64,000 nt of DNA. It comes from Patiria miniata (taxonomy: Eukaryota > Echinodermata > Asteroidea > Valvatida > Asterinidae). The stretch covers positions 3,787,001 through 3,851,000 of the forward strand of contig NW_024037072.1 of NCBI RefSeq assembly GCF_015706575.1. Reading direction: 5' to 3'. Below the pieces are notes generated by a model. The model was not told where the DNA came from and did no database searches. It saw only the letters and a program-made list of their open reading frames with translations. Of this stretch, positions 1 through 11,449 are shown in pieces. Every line of letters starts with the position of its first letter. Position 1 is the stretch's first letter. The position numbers and the translations under genes were made by a program.

Positions 1-1095
1 ACTTACTTTTTGTTTCTACTTTGTTTAAGACAAAAGCACAGCGTAGCCCATATCGCTGACGTCCCTGGTATCCGACCCAATCGCATACACGCAGAAGTTC
101 TCAGCAAATTTTGGTTTTATTTTTATTCCGTCCTCCGACCCTGCCAAAGTTCATGCTATGTTTGTAATCCAACAAATAAAATGCTGGCCTACGGGTGGTG
201 GTACAAAACTCATTACCTCCCAATATGGATGTCAGTTATGAAGGAAAAAGAAAATAATTGTTATTATGCACTAAAATCCTATAGCATAATCATAATTAGG
301 AATTTATTTTAGGGTCTTCATCCTGTGCGAACTGTTCTGTTTGTTTTTTGTTCGCTTGTTCAATTTTTTTGGAAGGGGGGTTATTACAACTGTATTATTT
401 GTGACTTCTCAACAACAAAAAAAACTTATAATCCTTTATGGGTTCAGCTTTAGACCAATCTTACCATTGGCGCAATGTGGTACAACTGGCAATCAGAGGA
501 AAATTAAACATTTTTTGACAAGTTTATGAAGGTTATGATATGGAACATTTGCTGTTAAGAACAGCAATATGATAGGAACTGGATGCTGTTAGATATGAAC
601 ATGGTGATTTGAAAATTAAAACCACATTTCCACTTCTTTTTTTTTTGGTAGCGCTACCTGCATGCAGTGCTTCCAGCCTTGCACATTGCCAGGTGCCACA
701 ATCAGCTTACCATTTTGAAAAATAATGCAAATCATTCACATTATCGCAAACATAGCGAGCAATTCTAATGCTTGTTTTTGTGAACATGTACTCTAATTTT
801 TGGAAATGGTTTCTATACTTTATTTTCTAAACTAAATTGAGCATGAAGCATTGACACTAATCCTAATACATCAACTCTCCTAGAAAAAAAAATGCAGTTT
901 TTTTTAAGTTTGAAAAAAAAAGATGAAAGCCGTCACAAGTTTAATGCATGAGTTCAAAGGTCATCTCCAACATCATGTCAAAGGTCGTGAACTTTCAGCC
1001 CTGAGAAGGATAAACTGGTCCAACAACCAGAAGTTGTTACGAAACACAAGTGCACCAGAGGTCAAATGTCAAGGGTCATCGTTAAGGTCACTCAC
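1..1095. other. CPT1 intron, nothing recognised
   Basis: This is part of the CPT1 intron after exon 8. It is AT-rich with several A/T homopolymers. I see no exon and no clear repeat structure. Confidence 0.6.
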
Positions 1096-1219
1096 AACAT
1101 CATAATCTTGTGCTTCGTCGTCGAGGACAACAATGAAGGCCGCCATCTCGATGGCTCTGAGGGAGATCTTGTTGACGCCTCGGGTGAAGAACCGCTGTCG
1201 AGCCAGAGCCCAGGGAATC
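1096..1219 (-). CDS. CPT1: CPT1 coding exon 8 (residues 387-428)
   Basis: Acceptor TTGGCTAG|GATTCC, donor GATGTT|GTGAGT. It encodes [20 protein letters not shown] then AAFIVVLDD, aligning with the family up to just before its SEDP/DSYAKSLLHG segment. The next exon was not found in 1-1095 and must lie outside the window. Confidence 0.9.
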
Positions 1220-4200
1220 CTAGCCAAAGAACACAAACATTTGAATGTGACACGTTGCTATCCTTACTATAATTCCAGGAATCTCTGTCTGTCTGTCTGT
1301 CTGTACGTCGATTATCTCCAAATCCAGGGACATATTTGCCTGAAATCTGAGCTATCAAGGAAAAGCATATATGGGCTCTGTGCGCAAACAAGAGAGGTTG
1401 CTCTTTTCCTCTTTCGAGAGTCCCATGGACGAGACACACCATGTGAGTGTACTGGTTTCGAAAGTGTATAGTTCTAAATACGCACAACTAAGTTTATTGT
1501 GAATGTGCGCAAAGCCATAGCGTCTCTGCGTGAGCGTCACTAGGACGTCGCCGAAGGTCTCTCCCAGATGTCTCCCCCAACGAAGCCCATACACATGTAT
1601 GGTGCCACAATGTTGTTTACAAGTTCAAAAGCCCATAATCAGGTAAATGCAGGAGGATTTACATCCCTGTTTATCTTTCTATTTTTTTCTGAAAAAAAAT
1701 TGATTCATACTCTGCACAAAAGCAAATGAGAATGCAAATAACGTGTGACATCATGGAAACTAAAGTATGCATATTGTCAGTTCATTACGTTCAACATATT
1801 TTCACTCGGGCCAATTTTGTTGCGAACGTTTCGTGACATGGAATTGACATCAAAGTACTGCACGCAGTATGAAAAGGCCCTTAGTCTGCCGAGATCCACC
1901 ACTCTCCGGTAAACAAATGGAACTGTAACAAAAACTGGGACAGTAAGCCATACACTAAGTAATAGCGACTAAGTTTTAAAGTCCCGTTTCCATCAAATGG
2001 GTCCAAAACCCCTCCGAATGGATTTTGACGTATTTGGGTTGTTCGGCTCAAGGATGAAATGACTAACTAATCGTTACCTGTCCCCGGCAGTGAGGGCAGG
2101 CAGATGCTCCTCTCCATCCACTGGTTCGCTGGGGTCATCAATTATCCACTGGAACTGCCTATAAGGTCAAAGGGCAACAAAAGGGGACTTCAGCATGTAG
2201 GAAAATATTAAGGCTGGTTTTATGGCTGATTCCATGTTTGGGTCATGTTCATTTATATGCAGCATTTTTCCTTTGACTGCCTGTTACCTGGCCTCGCCCA
2301 GCATTGACATGACTTGCTATATCTCGACTTTCAGGTCTCGTGTCATGAGAAGGTCCCACATATTTTTACATGGATAGAGAGCTGCATAGTGTGGCTACAT
2401 TCTCCAACAGGTTTGAAGTCCGCAAACTAAATATAATTAAGTACAAGAATTTGCTAAGCACAGAAAACAGTTGGTTAGCAAAAAGAGGTTACCAGCCAAA
2501 ATGTCATGAATGGTTGTTGCTTGTGACCGGTTCTCACCTTTTTCCATGCTTATATAATAAGCCAGTTCGGTATTTCAACTGCGCATACACACAAAAATAT
2601 CAGTCACGGGTCTTTTGGGATAATCTAACGCTCATCCAAAGGCGCATGAACGCCCAAGGAGACATTCGCACCATGCTTGCATGTTAATTATAATCAGGAT
2701 GGGCATGTGTAACATCGCATAACATCGCGTCAGCGATTTTATCCCAAATGACCTTTGACCTGGACTACTTCATCGAGAAACCAAACTGGCTTTTTAGCTC
2801 AGCAATAATTATTTCTGCTTAGCGACACCATGAAATTGGGCCTTGATCAGGGCATCAGAGAGCTACAGACTTTTCAGTGAGGGGTTGAGTCATCTTCCCG
2901 ACTCAATAAATTGTAATAAATTTAAAAAAAAAACCTACTTCTGAAGTTCAGCAGGGTTCAGCATGGTTGCGTTCACCTGGAAGACCAGTTTGTAGAAGCG
3001 TCCTCTACAGATGACGACGATGTGCTTGCTGTCTTTGTGGTGGACCAGCGTATCGGACTCGAGTCCCGGGATGCGCGTGGTGTTGAACAGCCGCTCATAC
3101 TGGTAGGAGCAGAGCGGGACCATGCCTTGCATGATGAGCGGTTTGAGCGTCTCACGTTCGATCTCACGGCGGAAACGCAGGAGGCTGAGGGTGAAGTTGG
3201 CTGCGCGAGCTGCCTGGATGTATGTGGGCGCCATGGCAATGGAATCCTGTGGAATTTCAGAGGGGTAAGAAAACTGAAACGTTTCAAATCACGAACTTGA
3301 GATGAACTATTTTTGAATGTAGAAAAGCGACATTCGGTGGAGTTTTCAAAGCTCCTGCTTTGTGCTAAAAAGAATGTTTAAATCTTGACTTTGGCTTGCA
3401 ATTTTAAATGCACCTATTAACCCTAATCCTCCAGAATATGTTGGTTAGAAACACTGCTTAACGCAGAAACATGCAACACTTGTCAAAATGACAAGCCTGT
3501 TCAATGTGGCAAGATCCATCAGATCAAAAACTCAGGGCCAAACTGCCACAGGGTCTGCGGTCACCAAGTGAAGCAGGATGCAACTGTGGTATTGTTCAAT
3601 AGGACTAGCTCTCATTTTTTCAGAATTGGCCGTTTATGCACTGGTGATGATGGCTCAATGCAGCAAGGTCTCACGGACATTTACACCAGATACACTGTGT
3701 AGCATTTCGCATGGTTAGCGCTAAAGAAGCAGAGTCCACATCCAATGGACATGTGTGTTACTGGCGGCCATAGCTAAGTGATTCAGATGTGGCCTAACGT
3801 GTCTGTAAGCATGTCTTTGCAATTGTTTTTTTCTAACAAGCTTTTGGAAAGACCTGGCAATGCACACGTAATATTAAATCAGTTGAGGTAAAACCCTTAT
3901 TTATCTGCTGAATAAGCTTGCCAATTGTGACGTGTACATCTTGCGGTTGCACAATATGTCATTCATTTACAAAGATTAGTTAAGTATTCAGTAAAATGAC
4001 TTTATAATGGTTAAAGCTACTTTGTGAACAAACAAAAAACTATCTGTAAAGGTGTAATTTCCGGTGCATGCTTTGGTGAAATAGCTGCAGCCGAATCTAC
4101 AATACACAGCAAAGTAGACTACGGACTGTGTGCAGAAGTACCCCCTCAACGGTCACAAAGGGAGAGTTGGGGAGACCACTGGGAGGGACATTCGAACTCA

Positions 4201-7200
4201 TAGCCGATGACGCCGGACGCTTACATTAAAGGTATAGTCCATCATTTGTAATTTGTGCATTTTGTTCGTTTGAAGCAACAAAAGTGCTCAAGATCTAAAG
4301 AAGGGTGCTGAACAACTAACCTGATGAAGTTTCAGCTCAGCTTTAGCTGTTTGGAGAAACACAACATTCTAGGTTCTCGATTCAAATCAAAAGTTCCTGA
4401 ATCATGTTTTGAATTGGGCCTGAATTCAGCGTCCGAGACACGTTCTCACTGAGCCGATTGCAGCTACGCGATGTTGCGCACTGATCCGGCGAATTATAGC
4501 AACCATGCATGCGCGCCTGTGCGTCGTGCCAATGCGAACTACTAATTTGAATTTCCTACGGTGCTTCTTAAGAAGCACCGTTGGAAAGGCCTTCTTTCGT
4601 TGATTACTTCAAAATGACAGCTTGCCAGAAAGAATAATTTCACAGGGAGTTTAGTCTCCTTACTATCTTTCAACCAAGTATGTTTTTCAACAATAATTAC
4701 GACAGTTACTTTTTGCATAGCTGCAAATGATGGACTCTGGCTTTAAGACGCTACGGGTGTGTGCACATTCAGAAAAAAATCACTTGTGCTTACTTCGCAA
4801 ACCAGAACGCGCATCCGATGTGCAGTCCAACTAGGGCTTTCAAAATGGTCACAAAACACTATCTATTGCTGGTTTACGGAGTAAATAGCCAAGAACGTGA
4901 TGCAGGGACTGACAACGAATTTCTTGCGAGAATTCTAGCTGTACACTCACCATTCCGTAGTAGTTGCTGTTGACCATGATCGGATCCCGCCCCCGCAGGT
5001 ACACATACTCCTCCCACCAATCACTCACATAGTTGGTGGACCACCACCATTTCAGTTTGAGGTATCGCTGTAGGCGTGGCCCGAGCCCCACCTCAAAGTC
5101 CTTGACGAGAAGCTCCATGCGTTCAAACTCTTCGTCGTTAAGGAACCCACGCACGGACAGCAGATACTGCAAAACGTCACACCAAACAAATGCTACCATT
5201 GGGTCAAAAACTTCTAACATCTGCTGAAGACGGACATTGAGTTTATACCAAGCCGGTGGAGTGTGAAATATTGACTCTTTGAAATACAGACTCCTAGACT
5301 GTACTGGGCATGCCTAAGTGAAGATAATTAGGACAGTGAAAGGTCATGTGTGAGGGATAGAATCCGTATAAAAAGGTAAAAGAAACCAAATTTCATATGA
5401 CACCGGTTCTTTTTGTATAACCACAACTCACAATAATACAGATTTGAGTGCATGTCACCCTCTTATTCTAACCAATTCGAATTCAAAATCTTTTCAGGAC
5501 TGTGTATATGGCTGAAAATAGCGCACCCTTAAGTAACAGTAAATTTCTTGTATTTTAGATTATATGCAAATTGCCAGATTTAAAGTGAAAAACAATAAGA
5601 TTTGGTAGAGCACTAGTACAGTGTTTTGGGGGTTGCAGGTTCGAATTCAAATCCTGTTAAATTTGTTTTTCAATCTTATGCTGACTGAAAAATAACCTAG
5701 TTAAGGCCCAAAAAAAAAAAAAATCGATCTCTGGTCAGCGCGCGCGTCGATTTTAACCATGCGCGTCAACCTTTATTTTCTTAAAATTGTCCGCGGTAGC
5801 TACAACAGCGCCCTCTATTGCCGCACCTCCTCAAATTTGTGTACCAAGGAATGGGGAAATTGCACCAGGGCAAATCATGGAGGGCACAAAGGCAAATTAT
5901 GGAGGACACCAATGTATATGAGGACACAAAAAAGCAAAAAAATAGTACCCACCTTGTCTGTACAGTCCAAGCTTAAAAAAAAAGCAGCAAAAAAACACCC
6001 CCAAAAAACGTGTCGCCGCATCAATTCTGGAACTTTGGTCTGACCAGAGACCGACTATTTTTTTTTTTTTGGCCTAATTATTTCCTTTTGTGGTTTAGTT
6101 GATGAAATTAATTTTTGAGAGCCAAAAAAAGGTTAGGACAGTAATTTTTTGTCAATGTGTCAAAACTTTTTTTTTCAATATGTCAAAACAATATTGCAGA
6201 TATGACAAATTTTAACCTTTGTCGACTTTGTGTGACTTTCTAACAATTAATTTTTTTCACTTACAAGCTGGAATTCAACAAATCTGAGAGACAGTAAAAT
6301 CTGACTTACCCTTCTCATTGTGTCTTGAAGTGGCGGCAGAGGCAAATTGGGCAGCGCATTCTGATAGCTGAACAGACGAGGTTTACTGGTAACGAAGCAC
6401 CTCAACAGCATCTGATAAAACAACGGACAAAACTTCAAATGCCAAACACACTAACTCTAGAAGGGAACAAATCTTCTGAACTGAGATATCACTTGCGTCT
6501 TAAGAAGCACCGTTGGAAAGGCCTTCTTTCGTTGATTACTTCAAAATGACAGCTTGCCAGAAAAAATAATTTTAATAGGGAGTTTAGTCCTATTACTATC
6601 TTTCAACCAAGTATGTTTTTCAACAATATTTACGCCAGTTACTTTTCGGATAGCTGCAAATGATGGACTATAGCTTTAAGTCACTGGAGGGCAAAACCAT
6701 CAAAGAAGCAAGCACTACTTACCCCCCATATCTTGGTCTTGAGAGAAATTTTGCCCCGCCCCTCATACATGAACCCCTTGTAGGAGAGCAGTCGCTTCAA
6801 GATGAACCGTAGCGTGAAGATGATGCCCAGCCACAGCAGTGTGGCAAAGATGACAGTGGACAGATAGATGGTTGGGGCCGGCCCAAGATAGTTCCTGTAA
6901 AGAAAGGACATCAATATCGGTCGGCGACAAATGAAAAAGAAAGTTATTTGAAGTCTTTAAAACTCAGGAAAAACAAGTATCGCGGGATCCACATAAATTG
7001 TTTGTAATAGCGATCGTTCGGTATAGTGATTTTAAGCCGATACCAGCTTGTGGTTTTCATACATTAGTGGTGCCCTCTTTTGAACGTTGTTACCCTGGCA
7101 TTACTGAAAAACGACTTTGAACACGTGCGACTATTGAATCATGAAATTACAGTTTTGAGCTTACACGGGTGGAATTCCCTTCTATTTCTTTGAGGAAATA

Positions 7201-10200
7201 ATAGCCATTTATCACTGTTCTGTTGACATTTTCTAACAACAATGTTGGGTATAAGATTTGAGGCTTTGCATTGTGGGGTATTGGTATTGTTTCGGTTTTG
7301 CGGTAACACCATGTGGTAATAACTACTGCTTAGAAGATATTAGTTCTGAGAAGAACTTGTCCTGCTTATTATCAACTTGCTAAGTAGTTTTTTGTTCTGT
7401 TTAGAACAGTCCTGCTGTAAGTTCTAAAAGAACTTGTCTTTGGTCTCTTTGGAATGTTGGGTATGTTTTGAACACAAAATTGAGAGCCAAGGATGATGTT
7501 CAGTATAGCCAAATGTTCGGTAAAGCGGTGTTTGATACAGTGACGTTCCACTATATTTGAAATTTGGTATTGTAATCATGCTTAAATTTGAACCCCCTAC
7601 CCCCAAAAAGCTCTAGAGGCAATTTCTATTTGAATTAGTTAATCTACATGTAGCTGATTAGGCAACAAAAGACCTTTTGTTCTAGCTCATACAATCTTCT
7701 ACATTTTGCAGGGTGCCAGTGGAAACCCTCAGGGTTGCCAGCACTTTTATGAAAACAAAATTCACTAAGTTTCTTTTCCGGATATCTCTCTAGGAAATTT
7801 CCATAGTTTCATTAGAAATATTTTCACTTTAACAAGATTGCTGGGAAGTCAAGAGGTGGTGTAGCACAGCCAATTGTTATTGTCTGGAGAGGTGTGTAAT
7901 ATTCACACTGCATAAACACTAAAAAGCCACCATAGCCAGTCAGTCGCAAGACGCATATATGCCAAACTGGCGATAAATCTTTCCCTTCTGGGTCACTTTG
8001 AAACCCTAATCCTAAAGGTGTAAGGGTTAACGTATCAATGTGATGGAGTGACTTACACTGGTAAGACGTTCTCCTTGAGTTTATCAATCATTCCCATGGA
8101 TGGATCCAGGCGGGCCAGGGAGCACGCTGTGACTGCTGTCACTACGGCTAACCAACTCAGTGGGCTGGCAGGATAGGTGGTGTTCACCATGCCATTCTGC
8201 GGTAAAAATATGAAAATTATGACAAATAATGGGCAATACAGCAGCCAAATTAGTCGTTAGAGTTCCTCAAACATGATGCCAGGGATGTATTGGACTCTGA
8301 TATTTTTGCCTGAAATTTGAGGTATAGAGGAAAAGTACACACACATGTATGTTGCCAATGTGTTATTTACAATTTGGAAAAAGCCTTAACATAAGTTCAA
8401 GAAATAAGTTCAAGAAATATTCTTGTCTGAACAGAGAGCTAGATAATCAGTTCCAAATCTGGTAAGTATTTTTTACACAATTCTCTTGTTTTTTTATGTC
8501 ATATTTCTGTGTCATTTTTATATGCGAAAGATCCTGTTGCGATTGAAATTGAAACATCAAGCCCTGTAACTTTTGTGTTTCGTATTTGTATTCAAGGTCA
8601 ATCCATTCTGAACCACTTTACTCCAGTTGTTTTCATTTTCATTGTTTTTTTAATTTCCAATTTTTTTTATACTAATTTCCTGATTGGCTCGCTTATTATT
8701 TCCCGAATGAAGAGGAAATGAATCAAAGTGAAAGAATATTACAAAGAATGCACGTTAAAATGACCTCCGATGATGCTGCTTCCTGAATCATGATTCATTT
8801 TTGTAAAAATGGCGACCGTGATGTAAATGGTCGCTAATTTGTTAGTGTTTTGATGCCAGAGAGATGCATGGTAAAATAACTTTCTGTTTCTTTGAATCAA
8901 TAAAGGAATAGTGTTTTGATACTGCAGCCTCCAAGAGATTAGTCTGAGCCACACGACACACGTCTGATATAATATCCTAGAATGCAAATTTTATATGACC
9001 CTACACGCCAGTAAATTAACTTATTGCGGCAGAATCGCGTCAATGCAGCTTGTGAAATATTGTCCAATTACATGATACAAATGGACGCGGTACGTGCAAA
9101 ATCTGAGACAAACAAAACTTGACGTACACAATTCCATAGGGTTGTCTAAGAGGCTTGGCTAACTCGCAAATGGCAATAGGTCAATTGGAGTCAAAAGTTA
9201 GAAATTGTGACACCACTTCGATCAGAACAACAAGGCGCCCGCTGAATGGTCAGTATCTTGAGGTCAAGATGCAGTCTTGTTTTGCATAATTAATTGCCAA
9301 ATCTGTTCGCATATCATAGACCCTTGCTGTGCAAGGGGATACTCCGTGGACTATCAAGAGATGTGATTAAGATCAAAATGGTGATGTTTCTCTTCAAGAT
9401 ACATATTCTTGTTATTATGAGAATTCCTAATGCACTCAAGAGTATTGTAAAAGTTTTATCCATATTTTATACTATTTTGAAGATTTGATATTTTTAATCG
9501 AAATTCAGCCTTTTGGCTGCGAAGTTTTAAAATTTTAATAAACCAATAATAATAAAAAAAAAAATTTTCGAAAATGACTTTTTTTTAAAAATGTGAATGA
9601 CAATTTATACAAAGAAAACAAAATCAGCATCGTTTTACTTTTTTTTAATTATAATAAACCCTCGTTTTTTTGGTTACACCTCTATGTTCCAACACCCCTA
9701 TGTTCCGACTGCACATATTCCTATTCCTAACCCTAACCCTAACCGGGAGTAACACAATCTAGGTTGTCGGAACATGGGGGTGTCGGAACATAGAGCAGTC
9801 ACCGTTTTTTTGCAATCTAGTTTTCCCCCCCCCCCAGTCTTCATCTCTGAAATGCCCAGCATTTCTTACATAAATACTGGTCCACTTTTTTTTACATGCA
9901 TAATGCACTTTATTATTGTTTTTGAGATAATGCAGACATATAACTAAAAAGGCACTATTTGATTTGGGTAAATTTGGGTAAATACAAACTTCTAAAATTG
10001 GTCCCAGTGACTGGGTTTGTACTGGAGGTTCATGTTGTCAATGGACCGATCCAATCACAGCCGTGATTTATGTCCGACGTGCGTGCACAAACGTCCGACA
10101 TGAGTGCACGCGCATATGATGCGCGCGGCAGGAAAATGCAGTGTGGCATTGGAGAGGGGCACGTGTTAATTTGCCCACGTGCGCAGTGGGCGGGGCTTAC

Positions 10201-10425
10201 TGGATCGGTCCATTTCAGAGATGTTTGACATCTCTCTAAAAAATACTGTACATATTAGAAACTACAATGCATTGAAACAAGTACCTGGAAACGCCTGAAT
10301 TTCTTCACCCATGATCGTCTGCCGCTCTCAAAGACTGCTTTCAGCGCTTCATGGTTGATGTCAAAGTCGATGCCTTCATGGGTGACCGTGAACTGGAATG
10401 CCACGGCAGCATGGGCTTCAGCCAT
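1096..10425 (-). CDS. CPT1: Carnitine O-palmitoyltransferase 1, N-terminal 428 residues (gene runs off left edge)
   Basis: CPT1 transfers long-chain acyl groups from CoA to carnitine at the mitochondrial outer membrane, the malonyl-CoA-controlled step of fatty-acid import. Coding exons on the minus strand: 10425-10285, 8196-8057, 6894-6723, 6411-6310, 5166-4951, 3246-2939, 2158-2078 and 1219-1096. Together they make 1284 nt (428 codons), all phases agree and introns are GT-AG. The start [12 protein letters not shown] matches the family N-terminal regulatory segment, including Glu3 and His5 needed for malonyl-CoA sensitivity in the mammalian liver enzyme. Two hydrophobic segments lie near residues 59-78 and 103-124. 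Residues 233-257 contain the family signatures [11 protein letters not shown] and MVNSNYY; residues 258 on contain [18 protein letters not shown] and SKHIVV. Family proteins are about 770 residues, so the catalytic His motif and C-terminal half must lie left of position 1. Which vertebrate paralogue it is closest to cannot be judged here. Confidence 0.96.
1275..1650. repeat. Diverged dispersed repeat in CPT1 intron 7
   Basis: Contains a short (CTGT)n run near 1287-1304. Two stretches (around 1338-1365 and 1588-1630) recur in diverged form at about 8308-8395 in CPT1 intron 1 with similar spacing. I read this as two old copies of one dispersed repeat; the boundaries are not clear. Confidence 0.3.
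2078..2158 (-). CDS. CPT1: CPT1 coding exon 7 (residues 360-387)
   Basis: Acceptor CTTATAG|GCAG, donor GGGACAG|GTAACG. It encodes [20 protein letters not shown] and ALTAGD, aligning with the family stretch ending LTAGDRVPW. Confidence 0.92.
2939..3246 (-). CDS. CPT1: CPT1 coding exon 6 (residues 258-360)
   Basis: Acceptor TTCCACAG|GATTCC, donor TTCAGAA|GTAGGT. It encodes [18 protein letters not shown] and [16 protein letters not shown], then [17 protein letters not shown]. Ends in phase 2; the split Lys codon is completed in exon 7. Confidence 0.95.
4130..4225. repeat. SINE-like dispersed repeat, copy 1
   Basis: About 90 bp here and at 30033-30130 are clearly related (ccctcaacggt, gggagagtt, ggggagaccact, gggacattc). 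Read on the minus strand the sequence gagttcgaatgtc resembles a Pol III B box, so a tRNA-derived SINE fragment is possible. No A box is visible. It abuts the TTAA-flanked MITE that begins at 4226. Confidence 0.45.
4226..4746. mobile_element. TTAA-flanked MITE, full-length copy
   Basis: Ends are inverted copies of TATAGTCCATCATTTG (left 4232-4247; the right end has cagagtcc in place of tatagtcc), each next to TTAA. TTAA targets are typical of Kolobok and piggyBac transposons. About 520 bp with no coding capacity. A perfect 24-bp palindrome sits at 4558-4581. Related partial copies are at 6496-6680 and, inverted, 58500-58680. Lies in CPT1 intron 5. Confidence 0.7.
4558..4581. repeat. Perfect 24-bp palindrome
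   Basis: The arms ACGGTGCTTCTT meet their complement with no spacer. It marks the centre of the TTAA MITE and is the break point of the truncated copy. Confidence 0.85.
4951..5166 (-). CDS. CPT1: CPT1 coding exon 5 (residues 186-257)
   Basis: Acceptor TTTGCAG|TATCTG, donor GGAATG|GTGAGT; 72 whole codons. It carries [20 protein letters not shown], then [17 protein letters not shown] and MVNSNYYGM, among the most conserved stretches of carnitine acyltransferases. Confidence 0.95.
5570..5670 (+). repeat. Possible tRNA-derived SINE head
   Basis: tggtagagcactagtac resembles a Pol III A box and ggttcgaattc, about 30 bp on, a B box. Cloverleaf pairing is poor, so a decayed SINE head is more likely than a tRNA gene. 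Confidence 0.3.
5705..6074. mobile_element. Harbinger-like MITE family A, copy 1
   Basis: GGCC...GGCC termini with inverted repeats reading tctctggtcag...ctgaccagaga, flanked by TAA at 5702-5704 and 6075-6077. Three-base TWA duplications are the hallmark of PIF/Harbinger elements. 370 bp, no transposase. About 75-80% alike by eye to the copy at 16827-17202. Lies in CPT1 intron 4. Confidence 0.75.
6310..6411 (-). CDS. CPT1: CPT1 coding exon 4 (residues 152-185)
   Basis: Acceptor TTATCAG|ATGCTG, donor GAGAAGG|GTAAGT; 34 whole codons. It encodes [20 protein letters not shown], matching the linker between the second membrane helix and the catalytic domain. Confidence 0.92.
6496..6680. mobile_element. 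TTAA-type MITE, truncated copy
   Basis: Matches 4562-4747 closely across about 180 bp but lacks the left half, starting at the centre of the palindrome. Lies in CPT1 intron 3, only 42 bp downstream of exon 3. Confidence 0.7.
6723..6894 (-). CDS. CPT1: CPT1 coding exon 3 (residues 94-151)
   Basis: Acceptor TTTACAG|GAAC, donor TGGGGG|GTAAGT. It encodes the second membrane helix ([18 protein letters not shown]) followed by [14 protein letters not shown] and KTKIWG, which match the family in order. Confidence 0.93.
6895..8056. other. CPT1 intron 2, nothing recognised
   Basis: About 1.16 kb with no exon, element or array that I can support. GAACTTGTC recurs a few times near 7350-7440. Confidence 0.5.
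8057..8196 (-). CDS. CPT1: CPT1 coding exon 2 (residues 48-94)
   Basis: Acceptor ACCGCAG|AATGG, donor CCAGT|GTAAGT. It encodes [15 protein letters not shown] and the first membrane segment, then [11 protein letters not shown] of the intermembrane loop. Ends in phase 2, completed by the G of exon 3. Confidence 0.93.
8275..8400. repeat. Second, shorter copy of the diverged repeat in CPT1 intron 1
   Basis: Shares tttgcctgaaat and cacatgtatg...gccaa...tttacaa blocks with 1338-1630. Family unknown. Confidence 0.3.
9672..9803. mobile_element. Tiny palindromic MITE with telomere-like core
   Basis: 28-bp arms at 9682-9709 and 9766-9793 (one or two mismatches) within a 132-bp element starting GGTTACAC and ending GTCACC. 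The loop holds (CCTAAC)n, identical in kind to the animal telomere repeat. GTTTTTTT occurs at both flanks (9664-9671, 9804-9811), a candidate 8-bp target duplication, although it is low complexity. Lies in CPT1 intron 1. Confidence 0.6.
10038..10215. mobile_element. Short GC-rich MITE
   Basis: Inverted termini ATGGACCGATCCA and TGGATCGGTCCAT enclose about 150 bp. No convincing target duplication. Lies in CPT1 intron 1, 69 bp from exon 1. Confidence 0.6.
10285..10425 (-). CDS. CPT1: CPT1 coding exon 1 (residues 1-47)
   Basis: Starts at ATG 10425-10423 and ends CCAG|GTACTTG. It encodes the cytosolic N-terminal regulatory domain up to KKFRRFQ. The start is chosen because MAEAH aligns with the first residues of the family. 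A 5' untranslated exon probably exists further right but could not be placed. Confidence 0.93.
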
Positions 10426-11449
10426 CTCGGGGGTACCTGGGGGGCACCACGCAACCTGGGATATTCAACTCTAAAGTGGAAAGACAGAAGCATCTTACGT
10501 CAATCAAATCCTACTGAACTGAGACAAATTTGATGCATTTCCTGAACGTCCTTTTGATGCAAATTTGCTAGAAAACCTTTCTGGACTTTTAAAATCCAAC
10601 AACATTCCCAATTATTTCCCCATAATTTTACCTCAGTGATGGCTGAAGGAAATTGGTAGGAGACCTCTTCTCACAGTAGAATTCAGATCATTTTTCAAAA
10701 GTATATTTAGCCAGCCCAACCAGTTTTTGAAAACTAATGAATTATATCCAAAACGTGTTTCCAAATTCAAATGTCTGAATGAAGTGTATGGTGTATGTGG
10801 TCGGTCATCTGGTCATTGCATTAAATGGCAAAAATGTAGTGGAATGAATCCGGCGACCAGAATTAGATACTTTTACAGCTGTGGTGTCACGCTCACATGC
10901 ATGCTGCATGCGTTCTTAGACTCTAGAGACAAGGCGCACGCGCATTTTGGTATTCCTATTGGTCGAAGGAGCCTGGAGTGTACGTGTACTACCTTAGTAC
11001 GACACGCACAAGCCTGGTGCCACCGGATTTGTTTACATGTACTCGATTGATAGACCCAGATCAAATTTCACAGAAATACTGAAAAAAAAACATTTTACCT
11101 GCTATAAACAGAACCATGAGTCAGGATACAAATATTGCATTTGTAAAATAGATCCCACTACAGAAAAATAACTTTGATGTTGGCCTGATGCAACTGCAGA
11201 AATCTTCAAGTGTACACGTACTATTCGTACGAAATCTTCTATTTTATTAACAACTGGACCACCAAAGTGGTATCGGGATCTTATTTCTGGGAAAGAATGT
11301 TGCAACCTGGCGCCACTATTTTCTTCAAATATCATCTCAACAAAGGTCAGTCAATGCAAAAATGTTGACGAGACATGAATCTGGAACTGAGAAACATTTC
11401 CAATTTTGTTAGGAAATAATTGGGTACAACTATAGAATACAGGGCCACT
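10426..11449. other. CPT1 upstream region
   Basis: Would hold the CPT1 5' untranslated exon and promoter. I could not place either with confidence; possible 3' splice sites lie just upstream of the ATG (ccccccag near 10438). No other feature seen. Confidence 0.35.

Noticed and set aside
1..1095. Minus-strand gtaagt at positions 6-1 as the donor of the next CPT1 exon
   Set aside because: The sequence before it does not translate to the expected CPT1 segment (SEDP...DSYAKSLLHG).
9727..9745. Telomere repeat aaccctaaccctaacc as evidence of a chromosome end or interstitial telomere
   Set aside because: Only about three units, inside a small palindromic element with an apparent target duplication.
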